Assembly: GCF_001044235.1 (NCBI RefSeq)
Contig: NZ_JYNL01000030.1
Location: 174,751 to 238,750, forward strand
Length of the DNA stretch: 64,000 nt
Direction of reading: 5' to 3'
Source of the DNA: Mycolicibacterium chlorophenolicum
Lineage (GTDB): Bacteria > Actinomycetota > Actinomycetes > Mycobacteriales > Mycobacteriaceae
Shown here piece after piece: positions 47,553 through 56,700 of the stretch. Positions within the stretch are counted from its first letter, which is position 1, and each line of letters starts with the position of its first letter. Below the pieces are notes generated by a model. The model saw only the letters and a list, made by a program, of their open reading frames with translations. It did no database searches and was not told the DNA's origin. The translations under genes and the position numbers were made by a program.

Positions 47553-48722
47553 TTATGGCGTCTCGCCCAGCAGCGCCGACAACCGGTCGAGGGGAAGCCG
47601 CGGCGACCGGTGACCGTCGCGGCCGGTCATCTCGTCGTTGACGATCAGCGCGTTCAGGACGGCCTCCTCCACGCTCTGCACGACCGCGGCGTACAGCGGA
47701 TCCATCCGCCCCCACGGCACGAAACTGATGGAGCCGAGTTCGTCGTCGCCGACGGGGCCCAGCGGGAACGCGCTCGCCAGCGCCGGTACGTCGGCGGTGG
47801 AGAACGCGAGGAAGATGTCGCCGGAGAAGTGGCTGCCGGTGGTGCCGGTGCGGGCCAGACCGAGCGGGACGCGGCGGGCCAGCGCCGTGCACTGCCCGGG
47901 CAACAGAGGCGCGTCGGTGGCGACGACGGCGATCACCGAGCCCGCTCCCGGCGGTGCGCCGGCGAGGTCACGGGCGAACCAGTCGCCGTCGAGCGGGTTG
48001 TCGTCCAGCAGTCGGGCGCCCACGCGGTGGCCGGCGACGGTCAGTTCGGCCCGCGATCCGAAGTTGGCCTGGACGAACGCGGCGACGGTGAAGGTGCGCG
48101 AGCCGTACGGGACCCGGCGCGATGCGGTGCCGTTGCCGCCCTTGAAGTCGTAACAGTTCATCCCGGTGCCGCCGCCGACGGAACCCTCGGCGACGGGCCC
48201 GCCGGTCGCCGCGTCGAGCGCCGCCTCGACGTGCTCGGGGCGGACGTGATCGCCGTTGATGTCGTTGAGGTAGCCGTCCCAGGTCTCGGCGCACACCGGC
48301 AGCAGCCATTGCCGGGCCAGCCGGGGCGCCACGGTGTTCACCCACCGGACCACGCCGGTGTGGCAGGCCCCGACGGCGTGCGTGTTGGACAGCACCACAG
48401 GGGTGTTGAAGGACCCGACCTCGTCGATCCAGGTGGTGCCGGTCATCTCGCCGTTTCCGTTCAGCGAGTACCAGCCCGCGGCGCACGGCGCGCCGACACC
48501 GGACCTGCCGCGCGGCAGGATCGCGGTCACCCCGGTGCGCACCGGTCCCTGCCCGACGACGAGGGGACCGTCGCCCTCGATCAGCGTCGTCACCCCGACT
48601 TCGACCCCGGCGACGTCGGTCAGCGCGTTGAGCGGCCCGGGCGTGCCCGTGAACTCGATGCCGAGTCCCCGCGCTCGGGGCCTGCCGTCGGGGGTGTGTG
48701 TCGCGTAGTCGATGTCGGTCAC
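47553..48722 (-). CDS. P1-family peptidase (DmpA/L-aminopeptidase-D-esterase)
   Basis: This protein of about 389 residues has the P1 (DmpA) family pattern: ALTDVAGVEVGVTTL, GPVRTGVTAILPRGRSG, NGNGEMTGTTWIDEVG, AGPVAEG-like SVGGGTGMNCYDFKGGNGTASRR, and a Ser in HFSGDIFLAFST where the autocatalytic cleavage and nucleophile lie in DmpA. Such enzymes self-process into two chains and hydrolyse N-terminal amino acids or beta-peptides. The residue before the Ser is Phe, not the Gly or Asn I expect from DmpA and BapA. The start is GTG 48722; a longer frame would begin at 48848, next to the divergent TspO start. Confidence 0.8.
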   Translation of the reverse strand: MTDIDYATHTPDGRPRARGLGIEFTGTPGPLNALTDVAGVEVGVTTLIEGDGPLVVGQGPVRTGVTAILPRGRSGVGAPCAAGWYSLNGNGEMTGTTWIDEVGSFNTPVVLSNTHAVGACHTGVVRWVNTVAPRLARQWLLPVCAETWDGYLNDINGDHVRPEHVEAALDAATGGPVAEGSVGGGTGMNCYDFKGGNGTASRRVPYGSRTFTVAAFVQANFGSRAELTVAGHRVGARLLDDNPLDGDWFARDLAGAPPGAGSVIAVVATDAPLLPGQCTALARRVPLGLARTGTTGSHFSGDIFLAFSTADVPALASAFPLGPVGDDELGSISFVPWGRMDPLYAAVVQSVEEAVLNALIVNDEMTGRDGHRSPRLPLDRLSALLGETP

Positions 48723-48850
48723 CCCAGGATCATCGCGAACCGAGATGGTCCGGTCGAGTCGGCCGCCGCCCAACCGGTACCCGCCCGCGCCTCGGCGTAG
48801 CAGACTGAACAGGTCCGGCGGCCCTGACCCGTCGGCGGAAGGGATCACTG

Positions 48851-49333
48851 ATGCGCCTGCTGACTCTCGCCAAGACCGCCGGGGCCGCGTTCACCGCTGC
48901 CGCGCTCGGCGGGCTGGCGACCGCGCCCGCTGTCCAGTCGGCCTGGTACCGACGGCTGAACAAGCCGGGCTTCCAACCGCCGAAGCAGGCCTTCCCGATC
49001 GCATGGAACATCCTCTACACCGACATCGCCGTCGTGTCGGCGTCGACGATCGACACCCTCAACGACCGCGGCGAGACCGCTGCGGCGCAGGCCTACACCC
49101 GGGCGCTGGCCGCGAACCTGGCGCTCAACGCCGGCTGGAGCTGGATCTTCTTCAACCGCCGTCAGTTGGGCCCCGCGTCGGTGGTGGCCGGGGCGCTGGC
49201 GATCAGCAGCGCCGATCTGGCGCGACGTGCCGCAGCGGTGAATCCCGTTGCCGGAGCGGCACTGTCGGCCTATCCGCTGTGGTGCACCTTCGCGACGGCG
49301 CTGTCGACCCGCATCTGGCAGCTCAACCGCTGA
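48851..49333 (+). CDS. tspO: TspO/MBR-family protein
   Basis: This 160-residue membrane protein has five helices and the TspO motifs WYRRLNKPGFQPPKQAFPIAWNILYT and ANLALNAGWSWIFFNRRQLG. TspO proteins bind porphyrins and steroids in the outer or inner membrane and take part in stress responses. It is divergent from the P1 peptidase gene and is followed 11 bases later by the PsiE-like gene, so the two are probably in one operon. Confidence 0.9.
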   Translation: MRLLTLAKTAGAAFTAAALGGLATAPAVQSAWYRRLNKPGFQPPKQAFPIAWNILYTDIAVVSASTIDTLNDRGETAAAQAYTRALAANLALNAGWSWIFFNRRQLGPASVVAGALAISSADLARRAAAVNPVAGAALSAYPLWCTFATALSTRIWQLNR

Positions 49334-49344
49334 CGGGCGGCGGC

Positions 49345-49866
49345 ATGGCATCTCAGACCGACGGCGAGGGGCAGGAAGAACGCCAGCGCCTCGCCGACCG
49401 CATCCTCAGTGTGCTCGAGGACATCATCTACTGGGCCATCGCGGTGATGCTCGTCGTCGGGTCCGCGGCGCTGCTGGTCAGTCAGTTCAACACGATGCTG
49501 CGGCTACGCAACACGCCCACGAACACGATCATGCTCGAGATCCTCGACGGCCTGTTGCTGATCTTCATCTTCGTCGAGTTGCTCTACGCGGTGCGGACGT
49601 CGCTGCGGTCGCACGAGATCGTGGTCGAACCGTTCCTCATCGTCGGCATGCTCGCCGGCATCAAGGAGATCGTGGTGCTGTCCGTGGAGGCGGCGACGTT
49701 GCTCCCCAAGGGCCCGGAGTTCTCCCGTGCCGTCGTGGAGATCGGCGTGCTGGGCGGGGTGGTGCTCGTGCTCGCGGTGGCGGCGTTCATCCTGCGCGAC
49801 CGCAGTAGCCGGCGCGAGGATCCCGGCGAGCGGGTCATCGAAGAGGAAGCGGCGCAAGCCGACTGA
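49345..49866 (+). CDS. PsiE-family membrane protein
   Basis: This 173-residue protein has four hydrophobic segments (about 27-47, 63-83, 97-117 and 132-152) and the PsiE-type block LEILDGLLLIFIFVELLYAVRTSL, HEIVVEPFLIVGMLAGIKEIVVLSVE. PsiE is phosphate-starvation-inducible in E. coli; the function is unknown. An acidic tail (DPGERVIEEEAAQAD) ends the protein. It lies 11 bases after tspO. Confidence 0.8.
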   Translation: MASQTDGEGQEERQRLADRILSVLEDIIYWAIAVMLVVGSAALLVSQFNTMLRLRNTPTNTIMLEILDGLLLIFIFVELLYAVRTSLRSHEIVVEPFLIVGMLAGIKEIVVLSVEAATLLPKGPEFSRAVVEIGVLGGVVLVLAVAAFILRDRSSRREDPGERVIEEEAAQAD

Positions 49867-49886
49867 TGTCGTAGAAGGGACAACCG

Positions 49887-50702
49887 GTGGCACACGCCGC
49901 GCACTTCACCGTCGACGACGGCGGTTTCAACCCGACGCGATTCGCGCGGAGCCACTGGGGTCAGGACCACCTCAACGGCCCCGCGATCGTCGGGCTCGTC
50001 GCGCGGCAGCTTCAGATCAGCTGCGGCTCCGCGGACTTCCATCCGGCCCGGCTGACCGTTGACCTGTTCCGCGCGGCGCGCAAGCTGCACACCACGCTCG
50101 TGGTCAGGGTGATCCGTGACGGCCGGCGGGTGCACAGCGCGGAATGCGACGTGGTGCAGGAGGGCCGGGCGGTGGCGCGGGCGAGCTTGGTGCAGTATCG
50201 CCGCTCCGCACCGCCCCCGGGCCGATTGTGGCGGTCGGACACCGTCTTTGCCGAGCCGCCAGCGCCCGACGACTCGGTGCTGCCGTTCGTCGGAAGCGAT
50301 GCCGTCGGCTGGACCCGATCGCCCGCCGAGCATCAGAACGACTCCCGGAAGCGGTTCTTCAACGACGGGATCCGCGTCGTCGCCGACGAACCCAACTCGC
50401 CGTTCGTCCGGGCGGCGATGGTGGCGGAGGCGACCAGTCTGGTCACCAACCTCGGCACCGCGGGCGTCGGCTACATCAACGGCGACCTGACCGTGGCGCT
50501 GTCCCGTCTGCCGGTCGACGAGTGGGTCGGCATCCAGGCCGACTCCCACCACGCCGCCGACGGCATCGCGGTCGGCACCGCGACGCTGTTCGACCGCCTG
50601 GGCGCCTTCGGTTCGGGGATGACGACGGCGATCGCCAACCCGGCCGCACAAATCGATTTCTCCACGCGCGCATTCGGTGTGGACGATCTCAACTACGAGT
50701 GA
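49887..50702 (+). CDS. Thioesterase-family (acyl-CoA thioesterase II-like) protein
   Basis: This 271-residue protein has two hot-dog halves: FARSHWGQDHLNGPAIVGLVARQLQ, SADFHPARLTVDLFRAARKLHTTLVVRVIRDGRRVHSAECDV, and the second half LSRLPVDEWVGIQADSHHAADGIAVGTATLFDRLGAFGSGMTTAIAN. It belongs to the acyl-CoA thioesterase-like superfamily and would act on an acyl-CoA. It starts at a GTG after PsiE. Its last ten bases overlap the end of the convergent ornithine monooxygenase, but it is not obviously part of siderophore synthesis. Confidence 0.82.
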   Translation: MAHAAHFTVDDGGFNPTRFARSHWGQDHLNGPAIVGLVARQLQISCGSADFHPARLTVDLFRAARKLHTTLVVRVIRDGRRVHSAECDVVQEGRAVARASLVQYRRSAPPPGRLWRSDTVFAEPPAPDDSVLPFVGSDAVGWTRSPAEHQNDSRKRFFNDGIRVVADEPNSPFVRAAMVAEATSLVTNLGTAGVGYINGDLTVALSRLPVDEWVGIQADSHHAADGIAVGTATLFDRLGAFGSGMTTAIANPAAQIDFSTRAFGVDDLNYE

Positions 50703-51991
50703 GCGGGCGCCCCGACCTTCTCGTGCGCCATCGCGGACCTGCTCGCGGCGATCGACCCCACGATCTCGCCGCTGCGCACCGCGATATTCGACAGCAGCGA
50801 CGACGTGAGCCCGTGGGTGTGTTCGGTGTTGCCCTGGATGTAGAGCGATCCCGCCGTCGGTGGATCGGTGGTCAGGCGGTAGTCGCGGGACACGACGGGC
50901 TGACCGTCCTGGTACACCAGCCGCGCGTGCAGATCGCCCAGGATGGCGCGCAACGACGCGGGTGCGAAGCCGGTGGCGTAGATGACGGCGTCGCACTCGA
51001 TCCGGTCGATGTCACCGGTGGGGTGGTGCAGGATGTCGACCTCGATGCCGTCCTCGCGCTCGGTGGTCGCGCAGATGCTCGACGCGCCCCGTAGGAAGAG
51101 TCTCCTGCGTTCGGCAACCCGTTCGGCGTACTCACGGGCATAGAGATCTTCGATCAGTGGGAGGTCGACGGCGGAGTAGTTGGTGCTGCGGTGGTAGTTC
51201 AGCAGCTGTCGCCGCACCCCGGGTTCGGCGGCGTAGAAGTCGTCGACGGCGTCGGGATCGAAAACCCGGTTGGCGAAGGGGCTGTCGTCTGCCGGGCTGT
51301 ACCCGTACTTGGCGAAGACGCCGTGCACCTCGACCGAGGGCAGATCGTGGAGATAGGCGCAGACCTCGGCGGCGCTCTGCCCGGCGCCCACGACCACGAA
51401 TCGGTTGTGGCGTCGACTCGGCAGGCGCTCCAGGTCGTGGAGCAAGCCGTGATTGTGGATCTGGCGCGCCGACCTCACGACTCCCGGCGGTAGGCGGGGT
51501 TGCAGCCCACCGGCGATCACGACGTTGCGGGTGAGCAGTACCCCCGCCTGCGCCCCCTCGACCTCGACCCGGAAGAGTCCGTCCACGTCGCAGACGGACG
51601 TGACGCGCGATCCGAAGCGGACGGAGGCGGCCACCTTCTCGGCAGCCCAGGTGAGGTAGTCGTGGAACTCGAGGCGGGTGGGGAAGAACGTCTTGTAGTT
51701 GATGAACTCGGTCAGCCGGCCGCGTTCGGTCAGGTAGTTCAAGAACGTGAAGTCACTCGTCGGATTACGTTGCGTGACGAGGTCTTTGAGGAACGAAATC
51801 TGCATGGTGGCGCCGGGAATGAGCATTCCGGTGTGCCAGCCGAACTCGGGCTTGAGTTCGACGAACTCCGCGCTCAGCGGCACGCCTGCGCGCTGGTTGT
51901 GTTCATGGAGGGCGACGGCCAGCGCCAGGTTCGACGGACCGAAGCCCACCCCCACGACATCGAGGACACGGTGATGTCCGTTGGAGCTCAT
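50693..51991 (-). CDS. L-ornithine N5-monooxygenase
   Basis: This 432-residue flavoprotein of the SidA/PvdA/IucD family hydroxylates the side-chain amine of ornithine to give N5-hydroxyornithine for hydroxamate siderophores. Visible are the FAD-binding VVGVGFGPSNLALA, the substrate-side ELKPEFGWHTGMLIPGATMQ and SFLKDLVTQRNPTSDFTFLNYL, the NADPH-binding VVGAGQSAAEVCAYL and the conserved DAVIYATGFAP. Lysine as substrate cannot be fully excluded by eye. Its ATG overlaps the panD TGA by one base (TGATG), so the two genes are coupled and under one iron box. Confidence 0.9.
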   Translation of the reverse strand: MSSNGHHRVLDVVGVGFGPSNLALAVALHEHNQRAGVPLSAEFVELKPEFGWHTGMLIPGATMQISFLKDLVTQRNPTSDFTFLNYLTERGRLTEFINYKTFFPTRLEFHDYLTWAAEKVAASVRFGSRVTSVCDVDGLFRVEVEGAQAGVLLTRNVVIAGGLQPRLPPGVVRSARQIHNHGLLHDLERLPSRRHNRFVVVGAGQSAAEVCAYLHDLPSVEVHGVFAKYGYSPADDSPFANRVFDPDAVDDFYAAEPGVRRQLLNYHRSTNYSAVDLPLIEDLYAREYAERVAERRRLFLRGASSICATTEREDGIEVDILHHPTGDIDRIECDAVIYATGFAPASLRAILGDLHARLVYQDGQPVVSRDYRLTTDPPTAGSLYIQGNTEHTHGLTSSLLSNIAVRSGEIVGSIAASRSAMAHEKVGAPAHS

Positions 51992-52398
51992 CAGGCTCCC
52001 GCCATCTGGTCGACCGCCCCCGGCACGGGCTGCGACGGGTCGGATCCCACGGCGACGATCCGGTTCGCGGAGTCCACGTGGACCACCTTGGGGCGGTGCG
52101 CTGCTCGTTCGGCCTCGTCGAGGGTGAGGAACGACATGATGATGACCAGGTTGCCCGGCGAGACCAGATGTGCGGCCGCACCGTTGATGCCGATGACGCC
52201 CGATCGGGCGGCTCCGGTGATGGCATAGGTGACCAACCGGGCGCCCGTGCTGATGTCGACCACATGGACCTGCTCGCCGTCGCAGATGCCGGCGGCCGAC
52301 ATCAGGTCCGCGTCGATGGTGATGGACCCTACGTAGTGCAGATCCGCTTGGGTCACCGTGGCTCGGTGGATTTTTCCTCCGAGCATTGTGCGCTGCAT
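51991..52398 (-). CDS. panD: Aspartate 1-decarboxylase in a siderophore locus
   Basis: This 135-residue protein is a clear PanD: it begins [20 protein letters not shown], and the self-cleavage site is Gly24-Ser25 (YVGSITID), giving the pyruvoyl group that decarboxylates aspartate to beta-alanine. The block [17 protein letters not shown] and [21 protein letters not shown] are also typical. Mycobacterial panD normally sits with panC; here it lies directly upstream of the ornithine monooxygenase and behind an IdeR box. Beta-alanine is a building block of exochelins, so this copy probably serves siderophore synthesis. The ATG at 52398 has GGGAGG upstream. Confidence 0.92.
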   Translation of the reverse strand: MQRTMLGGKIHRATVTQADLHYVGSITIDADLMSAAGICDGEQVHVVDISTGARLVTYAITGAARSGVIGINGAAAHLVSPGNLVIIMSFLTLDEAERAAHRPKVVHVDSANRIVAVGSDPSQPVPGAVDQMAGA

Positions 52399-52466
52399 TC
52401 GACCTCCCGGCTCGGCTGCCTGACTCGACACGTCACAACTCGATCGCGCGGCACCTCGACCCACGC

Positions 52467-52485
52467 TTAGCCAAGGCTAACCTAT
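52467..52485. promoter_or_regulatory. Candidate IdeR iron box for panD-ornithine monooxygenase
   Basis: TTAGCCAAGGCTAACCTAT matches the 19-base IdeR consensus TWAGGTWAGSCTWACCTWA at 16 positions. On the minus strand it contains TAGCCT, a possible -10. It lies 69 bases upstream of the panD start, placing it at the promoter of the panD-monooxygenase pair. Confidence 0.75.
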
Positions 52486-52609
52486 TTCTGGTGCCGCGCA
52501 ATACCGCCCCTCTGCCCGGTCGGCTCGATTGAAGTCGTTGCACCGCAACCTCGCTCGCGGCGCGCCCGTCCGTCCTCGTCGAACGCGGCACTCCGGGAAG
52601 GCGCATGAC

Positions 52610-52628
52610 TTAAGAAAGCCTAAGCTAA
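52610..52628. promoter_or_regulatory. Candidate IdeR iron box for the siderophore-binding protein
   Basis: TTAAGAAAGCCTAAGCTAA matches the IdeR consensus at 16 of 19 positions. It overlaps a -10-like TAATGT at 52626-52631, 36 bases upstream of the GTG at 52668. Together with the box at 52467 it would make this 269-base intergenic region a divergent iron-controlled promoter. Confidence 0.72.
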
Positions 52629-52667
52629 TGTACTTCACGCACTGATGTCGAAAGAAGGGACATACGC

Positions 52668-53657
52668 GTGGAGCATCGATCGGGTCGATATCGCGGTTGG
52701 CGCCGCCTCACGGCGGTGCTGGCCGCCGTCGTGCTGGGTGTGGGAGCGTTGGCGGGCTGTGCCTCCGAGCAGAAGTCGGAGCCGCAAGCCGCGACGGTGA
52801 CGATCGCGCACAAATTCGGCGAGACCAAGGTGCCTGCCGATCCGAAGCGGGTGGTCACCGTCGGGTGGACGGATCAGGATTTCGTGCTGCCGTTGGGGGT
52901 GGTCCCGGTCAGCACCCGGGAGTTCTTCCAGGAGTACAACAACTATCCCTGGGTCAAGGCCGCCACCGACGGCAAAGGTGTCGGCACCTGGGGCGCGGAC
53001 ACCATCGATTTCGAGGCCATCGCCGCGCAGAAGCCCGACCTGATCTTCGCGATCTACGAGACGATCGACAAGCAGACCTATGATCGCCTGTCGCAGATCG
53101 CGCCTACGGTGATCCAGTCCGGTGACTATGCCGACGAGGAAACCCCCTGGGACGTGCAACTTCTCACGACCGGTAAGGCGCTGGGCAAACAGGAGCGGGC
53201 GCAGCAACTGGTCGACGAGGTCAAGGGGCGCATCGACGAGGCGCGGAAAGCCAACCCGGAATTCGACGGCAAGATGCTCGTGGTCGACTTCGGGCCGGAG
53301 AACGGCGGTCACTACCTGTTGCCCGCCAAAGATCCGCGCCGTGCCCTCTTCTCGGCGTTGGGGTTCGAGACCCAGGACGTCGAAGGTGATGTCAGCGAGG
53401 AGAAGTTGGATCTGCTCGACCGTGACGTGCTGTTCGTCAACGGAGCGACCAGGGAACAGATGATGGCTTCACCGGCCTTCGCGCGTCTGGGCGTGGTGCG
53501 TGACGGGCGCACGCTGTACACGACGTTCGAGTCCAATCTCAGCGGTGCGCTGACCTACAGCGGTCCCCAGGCGCTGCTCTACGCGCTGGATGTGCTGACC
53601 CCGCAGCTGGCCAATGCACTCAACGGTCGCCCCGTGGCCGACCTGGCCAACGCCTGA
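52668..53657 (+). CDS. Ferri-siderophore-binding lipoprotein
   Basis: This 329-residue periplasmic-type binding protein of the iron-siderophore (FecB/FepB, Fe-ABC) group has a signal peptide with lipobox ALAGC (Cys31). The mature part shows the two-lobed pattern: TVTIAHKFGETKVPADPKRVVTVGWTDQDFVLPLGVVPV, IAAQKPDLIFAIYETIDKQTYDRLSQIAPTV, KMLVVDFGPENGG, and a C-terminal TFESNLSGALTYSGPQALLYALDVL. It would capture an exochelin-type ferri-siderophore. Only the binding protein is visible; permease and ATPase must lie elsewhere. GTG start at 52668, downstream of the iron box. Confidence 0.88.
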   Translation: MEHRSGRYRGWRRLTAVLAAVVLGVGALAGCASEQKSEPQAATVTIAHKFGETKVPADPKRVVTVGWTDQDFVLPLGVVPVSTREFFQEYNNYPWVKAATDGKGVGTWGADTIDFEAIAAQKPDLIFAIYETIDKQTYDRLSQIAPTVIQSGDYADEETPWDVQLLTTGKALGKQERAQQLVDEVKGRIDEARKANPEFDGKMLVVDFGPENGGHYLLPAKDPRRALFSALGFETQDVEGDVSEEKLDLLDRDVLFVNGATREQMMASPAFARLGVVRDGRTLYTTFESNLSGALTYSGPQALLYALDVLTPQLANALNGRPVADLANA

Positions 53658-53671
53658 GAAATTCTCCTCAC

Positions 53672-53712
53672 CCGCGATGCCCCGCCGGCGACCCGCCGGC
53701 GGGGCATCGCGG
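53672..53712. terminator. Bidirectional terminator hairpin
   Basis: CCGCGATGCCCCGCCGGCG (53672-53690) and its exact complement (53694-53712) form a perfect 19-base-pair stem with loop ACC. It lies between the convergent ends of the binding-protein gene and the NRPS, abutting the NRPS stop codon, so it probably ends transcription from both sides. No T-run is present, as is usual in mycobacteria. Confidence 0.8.
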
Positions 53713-56700
53713 TCAGTCCTGCCGGTGGGTCAGATCGGCGGCCAGCACCGGGCCGATCTCGTCGAGTGCGGTCGGGCCCAACACGTCCGCGTGCCGGCAT
53801 TGCACGGTCATCACGCGCAGCGAACCCGGAATGTATCGCCGCCAGGCCTGTGACGCGACTCCCCACCTGTCGTCCTCCAGCGCAGCGTCGACGAAGAACA
53901 CCTCGCCGTCATAACGGCCGTAATCGGCTCTCACCGTGAACTTCTCGGCGGCGATGTAGTTCTCGACGGCCGCAGCGATCTGCGTGTCGTCGAGGATGGC
54001 GATGGCGTCGTCGTGAGCCCGCATCAGGTCGATCGCCTCCGGGACCGTCAGACGATCGCCCACATCTGCCGCAAACCCCATCTCGCTGAGCACGGACGCC
54101 AGGACCGCCTCGCGGTCGAACTCGCCGCTCGACACGTGCGGATAGGAGTCCAGCATCCCGACGTAGCCGACGTCGCGGCCCCGGCGGACCAGTTCCTGGG
54201 CGACCAGCAACGCCAGGACACCCCCGAATGACCAGCCGAGCACCCTGATCGGGCCCGTCGGCGCCACCCCGGTGATGGTGTCGGTGTAGAGATGCACGAG
54301 TTCGGTGAGGTCGTCGGGGAGCGCCCCGCCTGAGAACAACGGCGACTGCAGCGCGTAGATCGGGATCTGCTGGGGCACATGACGTTTCAGTGCGGTATAG
54401 GGCCAGCTCAGCCCGCTGGCCGGCGGGAGGCAGAACAGCGGCGGGGCGGTGCCGCCCGTGCGCACCGGCAGGATCGGCGCGAAGCTGTCGTGGCGGTCCT
54501 CGCCGGACAGGAGGCGATCGACCGCGGAGACCGTCGACGCGACCATCAGATCGCCCACCGAGAGTTCATCGGCGACCACCGGGAACTCACGACGAATCGC
54601 TGACGCCAGACGCACCAGCAGCAATGAATGCCCGCCCAGCTCGAAGAAATCGGCGTCGACCGTGGTGACGGGGGTCTGCAACACCTCACCGAACAAGGCG
54701 CAGAGCGTGTGTTGACGGGTCGTGGACGGTGGCCGGCCGGATGTCGACCCGCGCTGGGGCACCGGCAGCGCGCGCTTGTCGAGCTTGCCGCTGGGCGTCA
54801 ACGGAAACACGGTGAGCTCGACGAAATCGGACGGCACCATGTGCAGGGGTAGATGGCGCGAGGCGTAGTCGCGTATCGGTTCGTCAGCCGGATGGCCGGT
54901 GGGCAGGTAATAGGCGAGCAGTCGGTCCCCGCGGGCGACGACGCGCGCCGAGGCGATCGCGGGGTGGCTGTCGAGCACGGCCTCGATCTCCCCGGGCTCG
55001 ATCCGCACGCCGCGCAGTTTGATCTGTTCGTCGGTGCGACCCAGGTATTCGAGTGCCGGTGCCCCGTTCGCGCCGACGCGCCAGCGCACGAGGTCACCGG
55101 TGCGGTACATGCGGGTGCCCGGCGTGTAGGGGTTGGCGACGAACCGCTCGGCGGTCAGGCCGTGGCGGTGCAGGTAACCGTCGGCGAGTTGCGTTCCGGC
55201 CAGGTACAGTTCGCCCGCCACATTGTCGGGCACCGGGTTCAGGTAGATGTCCAGCACGTGGGCTCGGACGTTCCAACCGGGCAGCCCCAGGGCGACCGGG
55301 CCGCCGTCGGCGGTCCAGTTCAGTACGTCCACCGAAGCCTCGGTCGGACCATAGAGGTTGTGCAGTGGGGTGTGCGGGCAGATGCGACCGAATCTGCGGG
55401 CCAGTTCGGTACTGAGCGCCTCACCCCCGACGGTGACCCGGGTCAGGGAGCGGCAGTTGCGCACCGCGGGTTCGTCGAGGAACACCTCGAGCATCGAGGG
55501 AACGAAGTCGACGGCGGTGACGCGCTCGTCGGCGATGACCTCGGCGAGGTATCGGGGCTCGCGGTGGCCGCCGGGACGGGCGATGACCAGGGTGGCCCCG
55601 GTGCTCAGCGGCCAGAAGACCTCCCAAACCGAGGTGTCGAAGCTGATCGGGGTCTTGACCAGCATCCGGTCGGTGTCGTCGAGGGGGTAGGCGTGTTGGA
55701 GCCAGGCGATGCGATTGACGATGCCTGCGTGGGCGACGGCGACGCCCTTGGGCGTGCCGGTGGATCCCGAGGTGTACAGCACGTAGGCCCAGGACGCCGG
55801 GTGAGGGTCGGGAAGGCTGGCGGGCGGTGGACCGTACTGCGCCCCGCGGATGTCGGCGACGTCGTCGAGCACCTCGGCCGGTGTCGCATCGGCGATCATG
55901 AAATCGATTCGCTCGCCGGGGTATTCGGGGTCCAACGGCAGGAATGCTGCGCCGGTCTTGGTGACTGCGACCAGTGCGACGACGAGCTCGACGCAGCGTG
56001 GCAGCCGGACCCCGATGAGCGTGCCCGGGCCTGCGCCCGCACCGATCAGTCGAGCGGCGAGGCGGTCTGACCACTCGTCGAGCTCGGCATAGGTCAGTTC
56101 GCCTGTGTGGTCGCGCACGGCACAGGCATGGGGGCTGCGCCGGGCCTGGGCTGTCACCATGGAAGCCAGGCTCGTCGCCTCGACCACGTGACCGGTGTCG
56201 TTGCGCGCGGCCAGAGACGCCTGTTCGGCCGGCGCGAGTACGTCGAGTTCGGCGATGCGGACCGTGCTGTCGCGCGCGACCTGGTCGAGGACGGCCACCA
56301 ACCGTTCGGTGAGGGCGTGGGCCGTGGACCCGTCGAACAGGTCCGAGCTGTACTCGGTGGTGACCACACCGCCGCCGTCGCTGGTGTCGGTGACGGTGAA
56401 GCCGAGGTCGAAGATCGCCGTCGACACCGTGTGCTCGTGCCAGTGCGCGGACATCCCGAACAGCATGGAGTCGTCCCCGTCGCGGCGGTGGTGGGCGATG
56501 AAGACGTTGAACAACGGGTTGCGCCCGTGGACCCGGGGCGGTTTGAGCGCGTCGACGACCTGATCGAACGGCAGCTCGGCGTGGGCGAACGCAGCCAGGT
56601 CGGTATCGCGCACGCGGGCGAGCAGCTCGTCGAACCGGGGGTTGCCCGAGACGTCGGCCCGCAGCACGACGGTGTTGATGAAGAGACCCACCACGTCGCC

